Source: JAHEEM01 sp036396795 (GTDB taxonomy: Bacteria > Pseudomonadota > Gammaproteobacteria > Steroidobacterales > Rariloculaceae). Taken from it: a stretch of DNA of 64,000 nucleotides. Every line of letters begins with the position of its first letter. The first letter of the stretch is position 1. The DNA lies in NCBI GenBank assembly GCA_036396795.1, contig DASWKF010000091.1:1-64000 (forward strand), given 5' to 3'. The position numbers and the translations under genes are program-made. Below are positions 1 to 8,480 of the stretch, in pieces. The notes under the pieces are model-generated. The model worked only from the letters and a program-made list of their open reading frames with translations, searched no databases and was not told where the DNA came from.

Positions 1-581
1 GCCTGCTCCGGAGTCCGCCGGCCCTCGCGGACCATGTCGAGCATCTTCTGGGCCATGCTGAACGACACCATGCCGTGGCCGCACATCGTGGCGAGCTCCA
101 TGACCTGACCGTGGGGCAGCTTGTCGTTGGGATCGACAAACCCGAGCGAGTACTCGACGCTGTGCCGGTGGATACCACAGGTCTCCCCCACTTCCTTCGC
201 GCCGTCGACCGACGTGCTGATATTCACAGACAAACCCAGGTCCGCGCGGATCACATCGGCCAGGCACGCGATGGCCTTCTGACGGGAATCGAACACCGCG
301 GCCGCGGTACCGGCCTTGTGCACGTTGTCGATCACAGCGTCGAAATCCGGCCGCTGATCGCGATTCCAGTGCGCGGTCGGGTTCAGTGCCCGGGAAGGCG
401 TGTAGCCGCCCTGTCCGGAAGCGCCGATATTGGCCGGTTCATGATCGACACAGATGCGGAGGAACGACTGGAGCTTCTCGATGGCGCCCTCGTCGTTCTT
501 GCCCTTCGACGGCATCGCGAAAACGATGAAGTCGTCTTCGAACCCGGAGGCCTTACCGTACCGATGCAAGGTGTTGGTCAC
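1..581 (-). CDS. Unrecognised conserved-looking protein, 3' end beyond window
   Basis: The visible part encodes 193 residues with no signal peptide or membrane segment. I do not recognise the family. Notable stretches are a GIHRHSVEYSLGF segment, which has two close histidines, and a CGHGM segment near the window edge. The GTG start at 581 is chosen because AAGGAGG lies 6 bases upstream on the minus strand and no better start is near. The gene begins 29 bases inside the end of the ferredoxin-like gene above it, so translation is probably coupled. It is the last visible gene of the TRAP transporter operon. A role with the Fe-S protein in processing the imported substrate is inference only. The 3' end is missing. 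Confidence 0.7.
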   Translation of the reverse strand, partial: MTNTLHRYGKASGFEDDFIVFAMPSKGKNDEGAIEKLQSFLRICVDHEPANIGASGQGGYTPSRALNPTAHWNRDQRPDFDAVIDNVHKAGTAAAVFDSRQKAIACLADVIRADLGLSVNISTSVDGAKEVGETCGIHRHSVEYSLGFVDPNDKLPHGQVMELATMCGHGMVSFSMAQKMLDMVREGRRTPEQ

Positions 582-1401
582 CCTGATCCTCCTTCTGGAC
601 GTTCGTGATCCGGCCCAGGCCCATATTCGTCTTCGCCCGCTCGAACGTGAAGCCCAGTTCCCTGAGCAGGGGCGCCAGCAGTTGATCGCCGCCGTCGTCG
701 TCACACTTGGTCGACACGCCAACGGCCACCACGGTATCGATCTGTTTTGAAACGTCCATGACGGTCTGGAGCACCTTCTCGACTTCTCCAAGCGTCGTCT
801 TGATCTCGACGATCGCCGAGAGGATCTTCTCGTTGAGCAGGTCGTCCTGGAGGGTACCCACCGACTGATCCGTCATCAGATGCGTGATCGGATTGTTCGG
901 TTCGAAGCTGACACCGCAACGGGCCAGCGCCGTCGTCATGGTCTGGATCTGATGGAACCGGACACCCGTGCCGGGCCGCCCGAACTCGATGACGTATCCG
1001 ACCTCCCCGACGCTGACGCGATGCGCGACATCGTTGGTCTTGACCTCTTCGGTCCCGCGGCCGGCAATCCCGGTCGAGGTATGTTCAACCAGCGGATCGC
1101 TGAACACACGCCGTGCGATCCGGGGCCATTCCAGTTCTTCCATGACGAACGCGCCGGTGGGGCACACATCCGGTTCGGGCTCGAACCGGAAACGGAAGAT
1201 CTTCGCCAGCTTGCGGACCGTCCGGACCAGGGTCGGGTTCAGGTGCTCCTGGCTCATGCCGCGGAAGCATGTTCCACACTCGACGCACTCGTCGTAGTTG
1301 ATCGTCGCCCGGTGGATGTCGGTGTCGACATAGATGGCCCCCATCGGACAAACCGGAACGCAGTTACTGCATGCGACGCACTTTCGAGGATCGATCTGCA
1401 T
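553..1401 (-). CDS. Ferredoxin-like 4Fe-4S protein with long C-terminal region
   Basis: 282 residues. The N-terminus has a full cluster motif, C8-C11-C14-C18-Pro, and a second set C39-C42-C45 whose last ligand is probably C80-Pro after an insertion of about 30 residues. This matches a two-cluster ferredoxin fold with an extended second loop. The remaining 200 residues contain no motif I recognise. They end in a helix-rich part, around a segment reading TTLGEVEKVLQTVMD, and a CDDDGGD stretch. Electron transfer in the cytoplasm is the likely role. It follows the TRAP large permease after 65 bases on the same strand and overlaps the next gene by 29 bases, so it belongs to the TRAP operon. The ATG at 1401 was chosen because the cluster motif begins only seven residues later. 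Confidence 0.8.
   Translation of the reverse strand: MQIDPRKCVACSNCVPVCPMGAIYVDTDIHRATINYDECVECGTCFRGMSQEHLNPTLVRTVRKLAKIFRFRFEPEPDVCPTGAFVMEELEWPRIARRVFSDPLVEHTSTGIAGRGTEEVKTNDVAHRVSVGEVGYVIEFGRPGTGVRFHQIQTMTTALARCGVSFEPNNPITHLMTDQSVGTLQDDLLNEKILSAIVEIKTTLGEVEKVLQTVMDVSKQIDTVVAVGVSTKCDDDGGDQLLAPLLRELGFTFERAKTNMGLGRITNVQKEDQGDQHLASVR
588..594 (-). promoter_or_regulatory. Strong ribosome binding site deciding a GTG start
   Basis: AAGGAGG on the minus strand sits 6 bases before the GTG at 581 and lies inside the coding end of the preceding gene. It fixes the start of the overlapping downstream gene. Confidence 0.75.
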
Positions 1402-1466
1402 GGCTGATTGGCCGCAGTATATCACCGGCAGCCCGGCCGGGTCAGTCCCACGGCCAGAGGCAACCG

Positions 1467-2750
1467 CTACCGATACAACAGGTTCACCAGCGCCATCGGC
1501 ACGATGGGAACGTAGCTGACCAGAATTAGCACAACGAGCAAAACGCCGATGAATGCGGCGTTGACACGGGTGACATCCCAGACATCGGCCTTCGCGATCG
1601 AACAGGCCGTCACCAGAACACTGGCAACCGGGGGCGTCTGCTGTCCGATGCCCAGGTTCAGGGTCACGACCAGCCCGAAGTGCACCGGATCGATACCGGC
1701 GGCCTGGACCAGCGGCATCACGATCGGCACGACGAGGATGATCGCGGCGGCCGAGTGCAGGAACAACCCGACGACGAGAAAGAAGACATTCAGCAGCCCG
1801 AGCACCGCCCAGCGATTGTCGGTGAGCTCGACGATGCCGGCCGCGACGCGTTGCGGAACCTGCTGCTCGGTCAGAAACTCGCTCAACAGCGCCGACGCGG
1901 CCACCAGCAACATGACCACCGCGGTCTGCACCGCGCCGTCGATCATCGCCTCGTGCAGCCGCCGCCAATCGAGCTCGCGATAGATGACACCGCCGACGAA
2001 TATCGCCGCGAGCACCGCAAGCCCGGCACCCTCGGTGGCGGTGACCCATCCGGAGAAGATTCCGCCGAGGATGATCACCGGCAAGAGCAGCGCCCAGATC
2101 GCATCCTTGAACGTCGTCGCGAGCCGCTTGAGCGAGAAGGTTTCCTCGACCGGGAAGCGCTTGCGGACGGCGATGACGTAGGCCGTGGCCATCATCAGAA
2201 GCCCGCCGATGATGCCGGGAACGATGCCGGCGACGAACAGCTCGACGACCGAGCTGCCCGACATGACCCCGTATAAGATCATCGGAATCGACGGCGGAAT
2301 GATCACGGCCAGCGTCGCCGACGACGAGGTCACGGCCGCGGCGAACGGGGCCGGATATCCCCTTGCCTTCATCTGCGGAATGAGAATCGAGCCGAGCGAT
2401 GCAACGTCGGCGACCGCGGAGCCCGAGATCTCGGCGAAAAACATCGATGCGGCGGTCGTGACCATCGCCAGCCCGCCGCGAACGAAGCCGACGATCGCCG
2501 ATGCGAACGCAATCAGCCGCTGCGAGATCCCCGAGGAGTTCATGATCGCGCCCGCGAGGATGAACAGCGGGATTGCGATCAGCGAGAAGCCGGTCGCGCC
2601 GCTATAGAGGACCAGCGCCGTTCCGGGCAGCGCCTCCAGCCCCGAGGTCAGAACCAGCGCGACGACCGTGACGGTGCCCAGCGCGATCGCGATCGGCACG
2701 TCGATCGCGATGAGCGCGAGCAGGCCGAGAAACAGCAACAGCAGGATCAC
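1467..2750 (-). CDS. TRAP transporter large permease (DctM family)
   Basis: 427 residues, the normal size for DctM proteins, with about twelve hydrophobic segments spread through the whole length. Family features seen are the early IPLFILAGAIMN segment, the FAEISGSAVADVASLG segment, IIPPSIPMILYG, and the late NLGIGQQTPPVA segment that corresponds to the conserved glycine/proline-rich loop. It forms the ion-driven membrane channel of a tripartite ATP-independent periplasmic transporter, using a sodium gradient in known members. The GTG start at 2750 overlaps the TGA of the small permease as GTGA, a classic coupling arrangement, and gives the expected N-terminus just before the first helix. Substrate cannot be read from the permease. 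Confidence 0.93.
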   Translation of the reverse strand: MILLLLFLGLLALIAIDVPIAIALGTVTVVALVLTSGLEALPGTALVLYSGATGFSLIAIPLFILAGAIMNSSGISQRLIAFASAIVGFVRGGLAMVTTAASMFFAEISGSAVADVASLGSILIPQMKARGYPAPFAAAVTSSSATLAVIIPPSIPMILYGVMSGSSVVELFVAGIVPGIIGGLLMMATAYVIAVRKRFPVEETFSLKRLATTFKDAIWALLLPVIILGGIFSGWVTATEGAGLAVLAAIFVGGVIYRELDWRRLHEAMIDGAVQTAVVMLLVAASALLSEFLTEQQVPQRVAAGIVELTDNRWAVLGLLNVFFLVVGLFLHSAAAIILVVPIVMPLVQAAGIDPVHFGLVVTLNLGIGQQTPPVASVLVTACSIAKADVWDVTRVNAAFIGVLLVVLILVSYVPIVPMALVNLLYR

Positions 2751-3202
2751 CAGCCGGGCTCCTCGTCGGCCGTGCGCACGGCTTCGCGCAGGCGCGGCCA
2801 TTGCTCGGCAAAGGCCGAAAGCTCGGCGACCACGAACAGGCACGCGCTGATCGGCATCACGGATTGGGTGACACGCGCCGACACGCTCGGAAGGCTGGTC
2901 AGATAGATGCCGTCGAGTATCGCCAGGACTTCGAGTCCGGCCCAGGCAATCACGATGAAGAATGTGACGACCACGAATTCCTTGAGCAGCGCCAGCGCGA
3001 GCCGGGCCCGCGCCGGCAGCGATTGAACGATCTTGGGGAAGCCGATGTGCGCCTGCCGCAGCGCCGCCAGCGAAGCGCCGTAGTAGGTGAGCCAGGCGAG
3101 CAGCACCGATGCGATCTCGTCGTACCAGACCAGCGCCGCGCCCGCCTTGCGGAAGCCGACGCCGACGATGACGACGGCGGCGAGCGCAGCCAGCAGCGTC
3201 AA
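2747..3202 (-). CDS. TRAP transporter small permease (DctQ family)
   Basis: 151 residues from a TTG start, with four hydrophobic segments as in DctQ proteins. The DEIASVLLAWLTYYGAS segment matches the conserved 'W-E-x-R' to 'YGAS' region of this family. It bridges the binding protein and the large permease in the inner membrane. The start is uncertain. No ATG, GTG or TTG lies in frame between 3203 and the upstream stop region, yet the frame stays open and reads a typical pre-helix segment (RFRNSLEKLLELTA). An ATA at 3248-3250 overlaps the binding protein's TAG as ATAG, just where a coupled start would be expected. Either a rare ATA start or the shorter TTG start is used. Confidence 0.88.
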   Translation of the reverse strand: MTLLAALAAVVIVGVGFRKAGAALVWYDEIASVLLAWLTYYGASLAALRQAHIGFPKIVQSLPARARLALALLKEFVVVTFFIVIAWAGLEVLAILDGIYLTSLPSVSARVTQSVMPISACLFVVAELSAFAEQWPRLREAVRTADEEPGW

Positions 3203-3246
3203 CGCCGTGAGCTCCAGGAGCTTCTCGAGGCTGTTTCTGAACCTGG

Positions 3247-4242
3247 CTATGGCGCAGCCTGCTCCCGGGCTAGACCCAGCGCGTGATCGAGCATCGCTTG
3301 GGCGCCTTCGATCGACGCGCCGAACTCGGCGTAGATAGGAGTGCTCGCTGCTGCAAAGCTGGCGAAGTCTGGCTCGTTCACCGCCACGTCGGCATCTCGA
3401 AGCTGCTCGAGGTATTCGACATCCATGCGCTCGGCGGTTTCGTATACGAAAGCCTGCAGCTCGCGCGCGGTCGCCGTGAGTATCTCGCGGACGTCTTCCG
3501 GCAGGCGGCTCCAGCGGTTGCTGCCGACGGTCACGTAGGCGGGCGTGTAAACATGTTGCGTAAGGGACAGATACGCCTGCACCTCGTGGAGCCTGGAGCT
3601 CACTATCTGCGCGAGCGGATTCTCCTGGCCGTCCATGACGCCCGTCTGCAGCGCCACGAACACCTCCGACAGCGCCATCGGCGTTGGATTTGCGCCGTAT
3701 GCCTGGAACATTCTGACGCGCCAGACGCCGCTCGGCGTTCTGAGCTTGATGCCGGCGAGGTCCGCGGGCGCGCGGATCGGGCGCAGATTATTGCTGACGT
3801 GACGAAAGCCGTTCTCCCACACCGCGAGCACCTCGAAACCGCGCTGCTCGACCAGCGGCGCGAGGCTCGGCCAAAAGATCTCCTCCTCGATACGCTGCAT
3901 GTGCGCCCTGTCGCCGACGAGATACGGCATCTCGAACAGCCCGAACTCGGGCACCGTCGACGACATGACCGTCGAAGGCAACGCGAAATCGATCGTGCCC
4001 AATTTGAGCTTTTGCAGCAGCACCTCGTCGCCGCCGAGCTGGCTCGAGCCGTAGACGACGATGTTCACGCGTCCCTCGAGGCGCTCGTTGGCGCGTCGCG
4101 CGAACTCCTCGGCTGAAGCCGCAAACAGCGATCCCGGCGCGCCGACGTGCCCGAACTTGAGCTCCAGCGGCCCCTCCGCTTGCCCGCCGCAGCCGGCGAT
4201 GAGCAGCGCCGAAACCCAGATCAAGGAGATGAGACGATACAT
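3247..4242 (-). CDS. TRAP transporter substrate-binding lipoprotein (DctP family)
   Basis: 331 residues. The N-terminus is a lipoprotein signal, with LIAGC placing the lipidated cysteine at residue 18, which is less common than a soluble periplasmic DctP protein. Family features are the start LKFGHVGAPGS, the YGSSQLGGDEVLLQKLKLGTIDF segment broken by short loops, and the LRTP segment that carries the conserved arginine for carboxylate binding. Substrates of this family are usually organic acids. The neighbours (an aminotransferase of glyoxylate type and a 2-hydroxyacid dehydrogenase across the promoter) suggest a small oxo- or hydroxyacid, but this is inference. The ATG at 4242 lies 11 bases past the aminotransferase stop. 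The protein ends four bases into the small permease's possible ATA start. Confidence 0.93.
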   Translation of the reverse strand: MYRLISLIWVSALLIAGCGGQAEGPLELKFGHVGAPGSLFAASAEEFARRANERLEGRVNIVVYGSSQLGGDEVLLQKLKLGTIDFALPSTVMSSTVPEFGLFEMPYLVGDRAHMQRIEEEIFWPSLAPLVEQRGFEVLAVWENGFRHVSNNLRPIRAPADLAGIKLRTPSGVWRVRMFQAYGANPTPMALSEVFVALQTGVMDGQENPLAQIVSSRLHEVQAYLSLTQHVYTPAYVTVGSNRWSRLPEDVREILTATARELQAFVYETAERMDVEYLEQLRDADVAVNEPDFASFAAASTPIYAEFGASIEGAQAMLDHALGLAREQAAP

Positions 4243-4253
4243 GGGCTTGCGAT

Positions 4254-5441
4254 CTAGCCGGCCGCGAGGAAGCTCATCGCGGCGGAGACGCCGCCCGGCG
4301 CCGAGGGCACGCCCGCGGCTTTGAGGCCCATCTCGATGCCGCCGAGCGTTCCGATCAGCATCAGCTCGTTGAAGTCGCCGAGGTGGCCGATGCGGAACAC
4401 CTTGCCGGCCAGCGGGCCCAGGCCCGCGCCCAGCGATAGGTCGAAGCGCTCGAGAATCACCTTGCGCAAGGCATCGGCATTTGTTCCGTCCGGAACTTGC
4501 ACGGCCGTCACGGTGTTGCTGCTCTTCTGCGGCAGCTGGCAGTAGTTCTCCAATTGCCAGGCCGCCACCGCGCGGCGGGTCGCTTCGGCGAGCCTTGCGT
4601 GACGAGCGTAGATGGCCGCCAGCCCCTCGGCCATCATCATGCGCAGCGCCTCGTGCAAGCCGTACATCAGATTCGTCGGCGGCGTGTACGGGAAGTAGCC
4701 GGTCTCGTTCGACGCCAGCATATCCTTCCAGCTCCAATACGACCTCGGCAATCCCGCCGCGCGGCTCGCGGCGACGGCTTTCTCGCTCAGCACGTTCAAG
4801 CACAGGCCCGGCGGCAGCATCAGGCCTTTCTGCGAGCCGGCGATCGTGACGTCGACGCCCCAGTCGTCCTGGCGGATCTCGATGGATCCGGCAGAGGAAA
4901 CGGCATCGACCATGAGCAAAGCCGGATGTCGGGTGCTGTTCATCGCCTCGCGAACGGAAGCGATCGAGTTGGTGATGCCCGTCGAAGTCTCGTTGTGCAG
5001 GACCATCACCGATTTGATCCGATGCGAGCCGTCCGCCTTGAGCCGCGACTCGACGACGTCGGGGTCGACGCCCTTGCGCCAGTCGCACTCGACGAAGTCG
5101 ATGTCCAGGCCGAAGCGCTCCGCGGCGGTTTTCCAGTTCGAGGCGAAGACGCCGCTGTCGAACATCAGGATTTTGTCGCCGGCAGAGAGCGTGTTGGTGA
5201 ACGCGGCCTCCCAGCCGCCGGTCGCCGAGCCCGGATACAGAATCACCGGGCCGGATGTGTTGAAAACCCTGCGCAATCCCGGGATCAGCTCGAGCGTGAG
5301 CGCGGCGAATTCCGGGCCGCGGTGATCGATCGTCGGCCGGGCCATGGCTCGGAGAACGCGGTCCGGGACGTTGCTCGGGCCTGGAACCTGAAGAAAGTGC
5401 CGGCCGCTTCGGGTAGACCCAAACCCCTGGGAGTCATTCAT
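4254..5441 (-). CDS. Class V aminotransferase, serine-glyoxylate / alanine-glyoxylate type
   Basis: 395 residues, the usual length for serine-glyoxylate aminotransferases. The N-terminus has LQVPGPSNVP, a hallmark of this group, followed by PGSATGGWEAA, the aspartate in MVDAVSSAGS that contacts the PLP ring nitrogen, and AGSQKGLMLPPG with the PLP-binding lysine. The C-terminal FRIGHLGDFNELM segment is also family typical. The enzyme moves an amino group between serine or alanine and glyoxylate or a related 2-oxoacid in the cytoplasm. It heads the TRAP operon and starts 90 bases from the divergent FAD/Fe-S dehydrogenase, so both directions share one regulatory gap. The exact amino donor cannot be decided from sequence. 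Confidence 0.9.
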   Translation of the reverse strand: MNDSQGFGSTRSGRHFLQVPGPSNVPDRVLRAMARPTIDHRGPEFAALTLELIPGLRRVFNTSGPVILYPGSATGGWEAAFTNTLSAGDKILMFDSGVFASNWKTAAERFGLDIDFVECDWRKGVDPDVVESRLKADGSHRIKSVMVLHNETSTGITNSIASVREAMNSTRHPALLMVDAVSSAGSIEIRQDDWGVDVTIAGSQKGLMLPPGLCLNVLSEKAVAASRAAGLPRSYWSWKDMLASNETGYFPYTPPTNLMYGLHEALRMMMAEGLAAIYARHARLAEATRRAVAAWQLENYCQLPQKSSNTVTAVQVPDGTNADALRKVILERFDLSLGAGLGPLAGKVFRIGHLGDFNELMLIGTLGGIEMGLKAAGVPSAPGGVSAAMSFLAAG

Positions 5442-5531
5442 GCTATCGAGATGCTTTGTGTTGTTTGAGAGGTAGAATACTACGGCCTGATCGTTCCGGC
5501 GCCCACTCAGCGGAGAGCTGCCCCCAAAATC

Positions 5532-8441
5532 ATGTCCGTTCGGCTCAACAATGGCGCCGCCGCCTTGGCGGCCAAGCTCGAGCGTGACCTCGAGGGCGAG
5601 GTTTTGTTCGACTCCTTAAGCCTGGGACGCTATAGCACGGACGCGTCAATGTACCAGATCCGGCCTCTCGGGGTGGTCGTTCCAAAGCGCGCCGAGGACG
5701 TGTATCGCGCGCTCGAGCTTGCGAACGAGTTCGAGGTGCCGGTGCTGCCGCGCGGCGCGGCGACGTCGCAGGCCGGGCAGACGGTCGGGCGAGCGCTGGT
5801 CATCGACGCGAGCAAATACCTGACGGACATCTTGAGCCTGGACACGGAGAGGCGCCGCGTGTCGGTGGAGCCCGGCGTCGTACTCGATACGCTGAACGCC
5901 TACCTGAAGCCGCACGGGCTGTTTTTCCCGGTAGACGTCTCGACCTCGAGCCGCGCGACCATCGGCGGTATGGCCGGCAACAACAGCGTCGGCGCCCGGT
6001 CGCTGCGTTACGGCCACATGGTCGACAACGTTTGCGGCATCGATGCCGTGCTCGCGTCCGGCGAGCGTTTGAAGTTCGACGCTTCGAGCTTCGCATCGCC
6101 CAGCTCGGAGCGCCTGCAGACACTGGCGACGAGACTCGACGGGCTCTATCAAAGAGAGAAGGAGGAAATACGAGCGCGCTACCCGCAGGTCGCGCGCAAC
6201 GTCGCGGGCTACAATCTCGACCGGCTCGGCCGGCCGGATCGCAACTTGACCGACCTGCTCGTCGGCTCGGAAGGGACGCTGGCCTGGTTCGAGCGCATCG
6301 ACCTCAAGCTCGCGCCGCTGCCTAAGCACCGCGTGCTCGGCATCTGCCATTTCCCGAGCTTCAAAGCGGCGATGGAGTCGGCGCAGCATCTCGTCGCGTT
6401 GAACCCGACCGTCGTCGAGCTCGTCGATCGAACCGTCATGGATCTCGCGCGGAAGAACCCGGAGTTCACGGCGACCCTGGCGCGGTTCGTTCGCGGCGAG
6501 CCGGCCGCTGTGTTTCTGGTGGAGCTCGCCGGCGATACCTTGGCCGAGCCCTTGCGGCAGCTCGATGAGCTCGAGTCGCTGATGCAAGACCTGGGATTCC
6601 ACGACGCCGTCGTTCGCGCGGAGGATCCGGGCTCGCAGCAGGCGTTCTGGAATCTGCGCAAGGCGGCCTTGAACATCATCATGTCGGCCAAGGGCGACGG
6701 CAAGCCGGTGTCGTTCGTCGAGGATTGCGCGGTTCCACTCGACAAGCTCGCCGACTACACCGAAAGGCTCAGCGAGATTTTTTCCCGGCACGGCACGACC
6801 GGTACCTGGTACGCCCACGCCGCGGTCGGCTGCTTGCACGTGCGGCCGATTCTGAATCTCAAGCTCGAGCTCGACCGCGCCAAGCTCAGGGTCATCGCGG
6901 AGCAGGCGCACGCGCTGGTTCGCGAATACAAGGGATCGCATTCAGGAGAGCACGGCGACGGTATCGCGCGCTCGGAGTTTCTCGAGACGATGCTGGGGCC
7001 GCGCATTGCTCAGGCTTTCGGTGAGATCAAGCGGGAATTCGATCCCGAAGGGCGGCTCAATCCGGGAAAGATCGTCGACCCGCGGCGAATGGACGATCGA
7101 TCGCTGTTGCGCTACGGCCAAGGCTACTCACCGCAGCCTTTGAGCGAATCGCTCGATTGGTCGGCGTGGGGCGGCTTCTATCGCGCCGCGGAGATGTGCA
7201 ACAACAACGGCGCCTGCCGCAAGCTCGCAGCGGGCGTGATGTGCCCGTCGTTTCGCGCCACGCGAGACGAGAAGCACGTCACCCGGGGGCGCGCAAACAG
7301 CCTGCGCTTGGCGCTGACGGGGCAGCTCGGGGCCGGCGCGCTGGATTCCAAGGCCATGTACGAGACGATGGAGCTTTGCATCGGCTGTAAGGGCTGCAAG
7401 CGCGAATGCCCGACCGGCGTCGACATGTACCGCATGAAAATCGAGTTCCTGAGCCAGTATCGAAAGAGCCACACGCCGACCGTGCGTGACCGATTGATCG
7501 CTTATCTGCCGCGCTACGCGCCCTGGGTGTCACGGCTTCCCTGGCTCGCCAACGCCGCAAATCACATTCCCGCGCTCGCGAGCTTGCAAGAGCGCGCGCT
7601 TGGATTCTCCGCCAAGCGGCCGATGCCCGCCTGGCGCGGAGACGTATACACGAGCTCGAATCGAGAGCGCGCCGGAGGGCGCGAGGTCGTGCTGCTCGCG
7701 GATACGTTCAATACCTACTTTCATCCCGAGACGGTGACCGCAGCAGCCAAGGTGCTCGAGGCCGCAGGCTTCAACGTCATCACGCCGCGGGCCGCGTCCG
7801 AATCCCGGCCTCTGTGCTGCGGCCGGACCTTCCTCAACGTCGGTCTCGTCGACGAGGCGAAGGCGGAAGCCCGGCGCACGCTCGAAACGCTGGCGCCGTA
7901 CGTCGAGCGCGGCGTCGCCGTCGTGGGCCTGGAGCCGTCCTGTCTGCTGACGCTGCGCGACGAGTTCTTGGCACTGTTGCCGGGCGAGGCCGCGGATGCA
8001 TTGGCGAGACGCGCCATGCTGTTTGAAGAGTTCCTTCTGAGCGAGCGGCAGCGGAGCACGCTCTCTTTGGCGCTTAAGGCCTTGCCGCAGGACCGCGCGA
8101 TCGTCCATGGCCATTGCCACCAGAAGGCCTTCGGGCTGGGGTCGACGGTCGCCGAGGTGCTCGAGTGGATCCCCGGGCTCGACGTGCAGACGATCGACTC
8201 CGGCTGCTGCGGCATGGCCGGGTCTTTCGGTTACGAGGCCGAGCACTACGCGGTGTCGATGCGCATCGGCGAGCTGGATCTATTGCCGAAGATTCGCAAG
8301 GTCGGCGCGGACGCACTGATCGTCGCCGACGGCTTCAGTTGCAGGCACCAAATCCGAGACGGGGCGCAACGCACGGCGTTGCATGTTGCATCGGTGCTCG
8401 AGCGGGCCTTGGACCGAGCGCATCCATCGCCAATGGCGTAG
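5532..8441 (+). CDS. FAD-binding and Fe-S 2-hydroxyacid dehydrogenase (GlcD-GlcF type fusion, YdiJ-like)
   Basis: 969 residues. An N-terminal FAD-binding domain of the PCMH/VAO fold (about 40-270) shows PRGAATSQAGQ and GMAGNNSVGARSLRYG. A FAD-oxidase C-terminal domain follows. An Fe-S region carries CNNNGAC near 555 and CIGCKGCKRECP near 615, and the last part has two cysteine-rich CCG modules (CCGRTF near 761, SGCCGMAGSFGYE near 891) with HGHCHQ between them. This layout joins the GlcD and GlcF functions of glycolate or lactate oxidases in one chain and is shared with E. coli YdiJ, a D-2-hydroxyglutarate dehydrogenase. It likely oxidises a D-2-hydroxyacid and passes electrons to the respiratory chain. 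It is divergent from the TRAP operon, which could import its substrate. Confidence 0.9.
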   Translation: MSVRLNNGAAALAAKLERDLEGEVLFDSLSLGRYSTDASMYQIRPLGVVVPKRAEDVYRALELANEFEVPVLPRGAATSQAGQTVGRALVIDASKYLTDILSLDTERRRVSVEPGVVLDTLNAYLKPHGLFFPVDVSTSSRATIGGMAGNNSVGARSLRYGHMVDNVCGIDAVLASGERLKFDASSFASPSSERLQTLATRLDGLYQREKEEIRARYPQVARNVAGYNLDRLGRPDRNLTDLLVGSEGTLAWFERIDLKLAPLPKHRVLGICHFPSFKAAMESAQHLVALNPTVVELVDRTVMDLARKNPEFTATLARFVRGEPAAVFLVELAGDTLAEPLRQLDELESLMQDLGFHDAVVRAEDPGSQQAFWNLRKAALNIIMSAKGDGKPVSFVEDCAVPLDKLADYTERLSEIFSRHGTTGTWYAHAAVGCLHVRPILNLKLELDRAKLRVIAEQAHALVREYKGSHSGEHGDGIARSEFLETMLGPRIAQAFGEIKREFDPEGRLNPGKIVDPRRMDDRSLLRYGQGYSPQPLSESLDWSAWGGFYRAAEMCNNNGACRKLAAGVMCPSFRATRDEKHVTRGRANSLRLALTGQLGAGALDSKAMYETMELCIGCKGCKRECPTGVDMYRMKIEFLSQYRKSHTPTVRDRLIAYLPRYAPWVSRLPWLANAANHIPALASLQERALGFSAKRPMPAWRGDVYTSSNRERAGGREVVLLADTFNTYFHPETVTAAAKVLEAAGFNVITPRAASESRPLCCGRTFLNVGLVDEAKAEARRTLETLAPYVERGVAVVGLEPSCLLTLRDEFLALLPGEAADALARRAMLFEEFLLSERQRSTLSLALKALPQDRAIVHGHCHQKAFGLGSTVAEVLEWIPGLDVQTIDSGCCGMAGSFGYEAEHYAVSMRIGELDLLPKIRKVGADALIVADGFSCRHQIRDGAQRTALHVASVLERALDRAHPSPMA

Positions 8442-8480
8442 AATCTTCACGCCACCGCCCACCGCGAACAAGAGGAAACC

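Noticed and set aside
3247..5088. A continuous frame running from the TRAP binding protein back through part of the aminotransferase
   Set aside because: The lipoprotein signal peptide at 4242 marks the true start, and the upstream part is a shadow of the aminotransferase frame.
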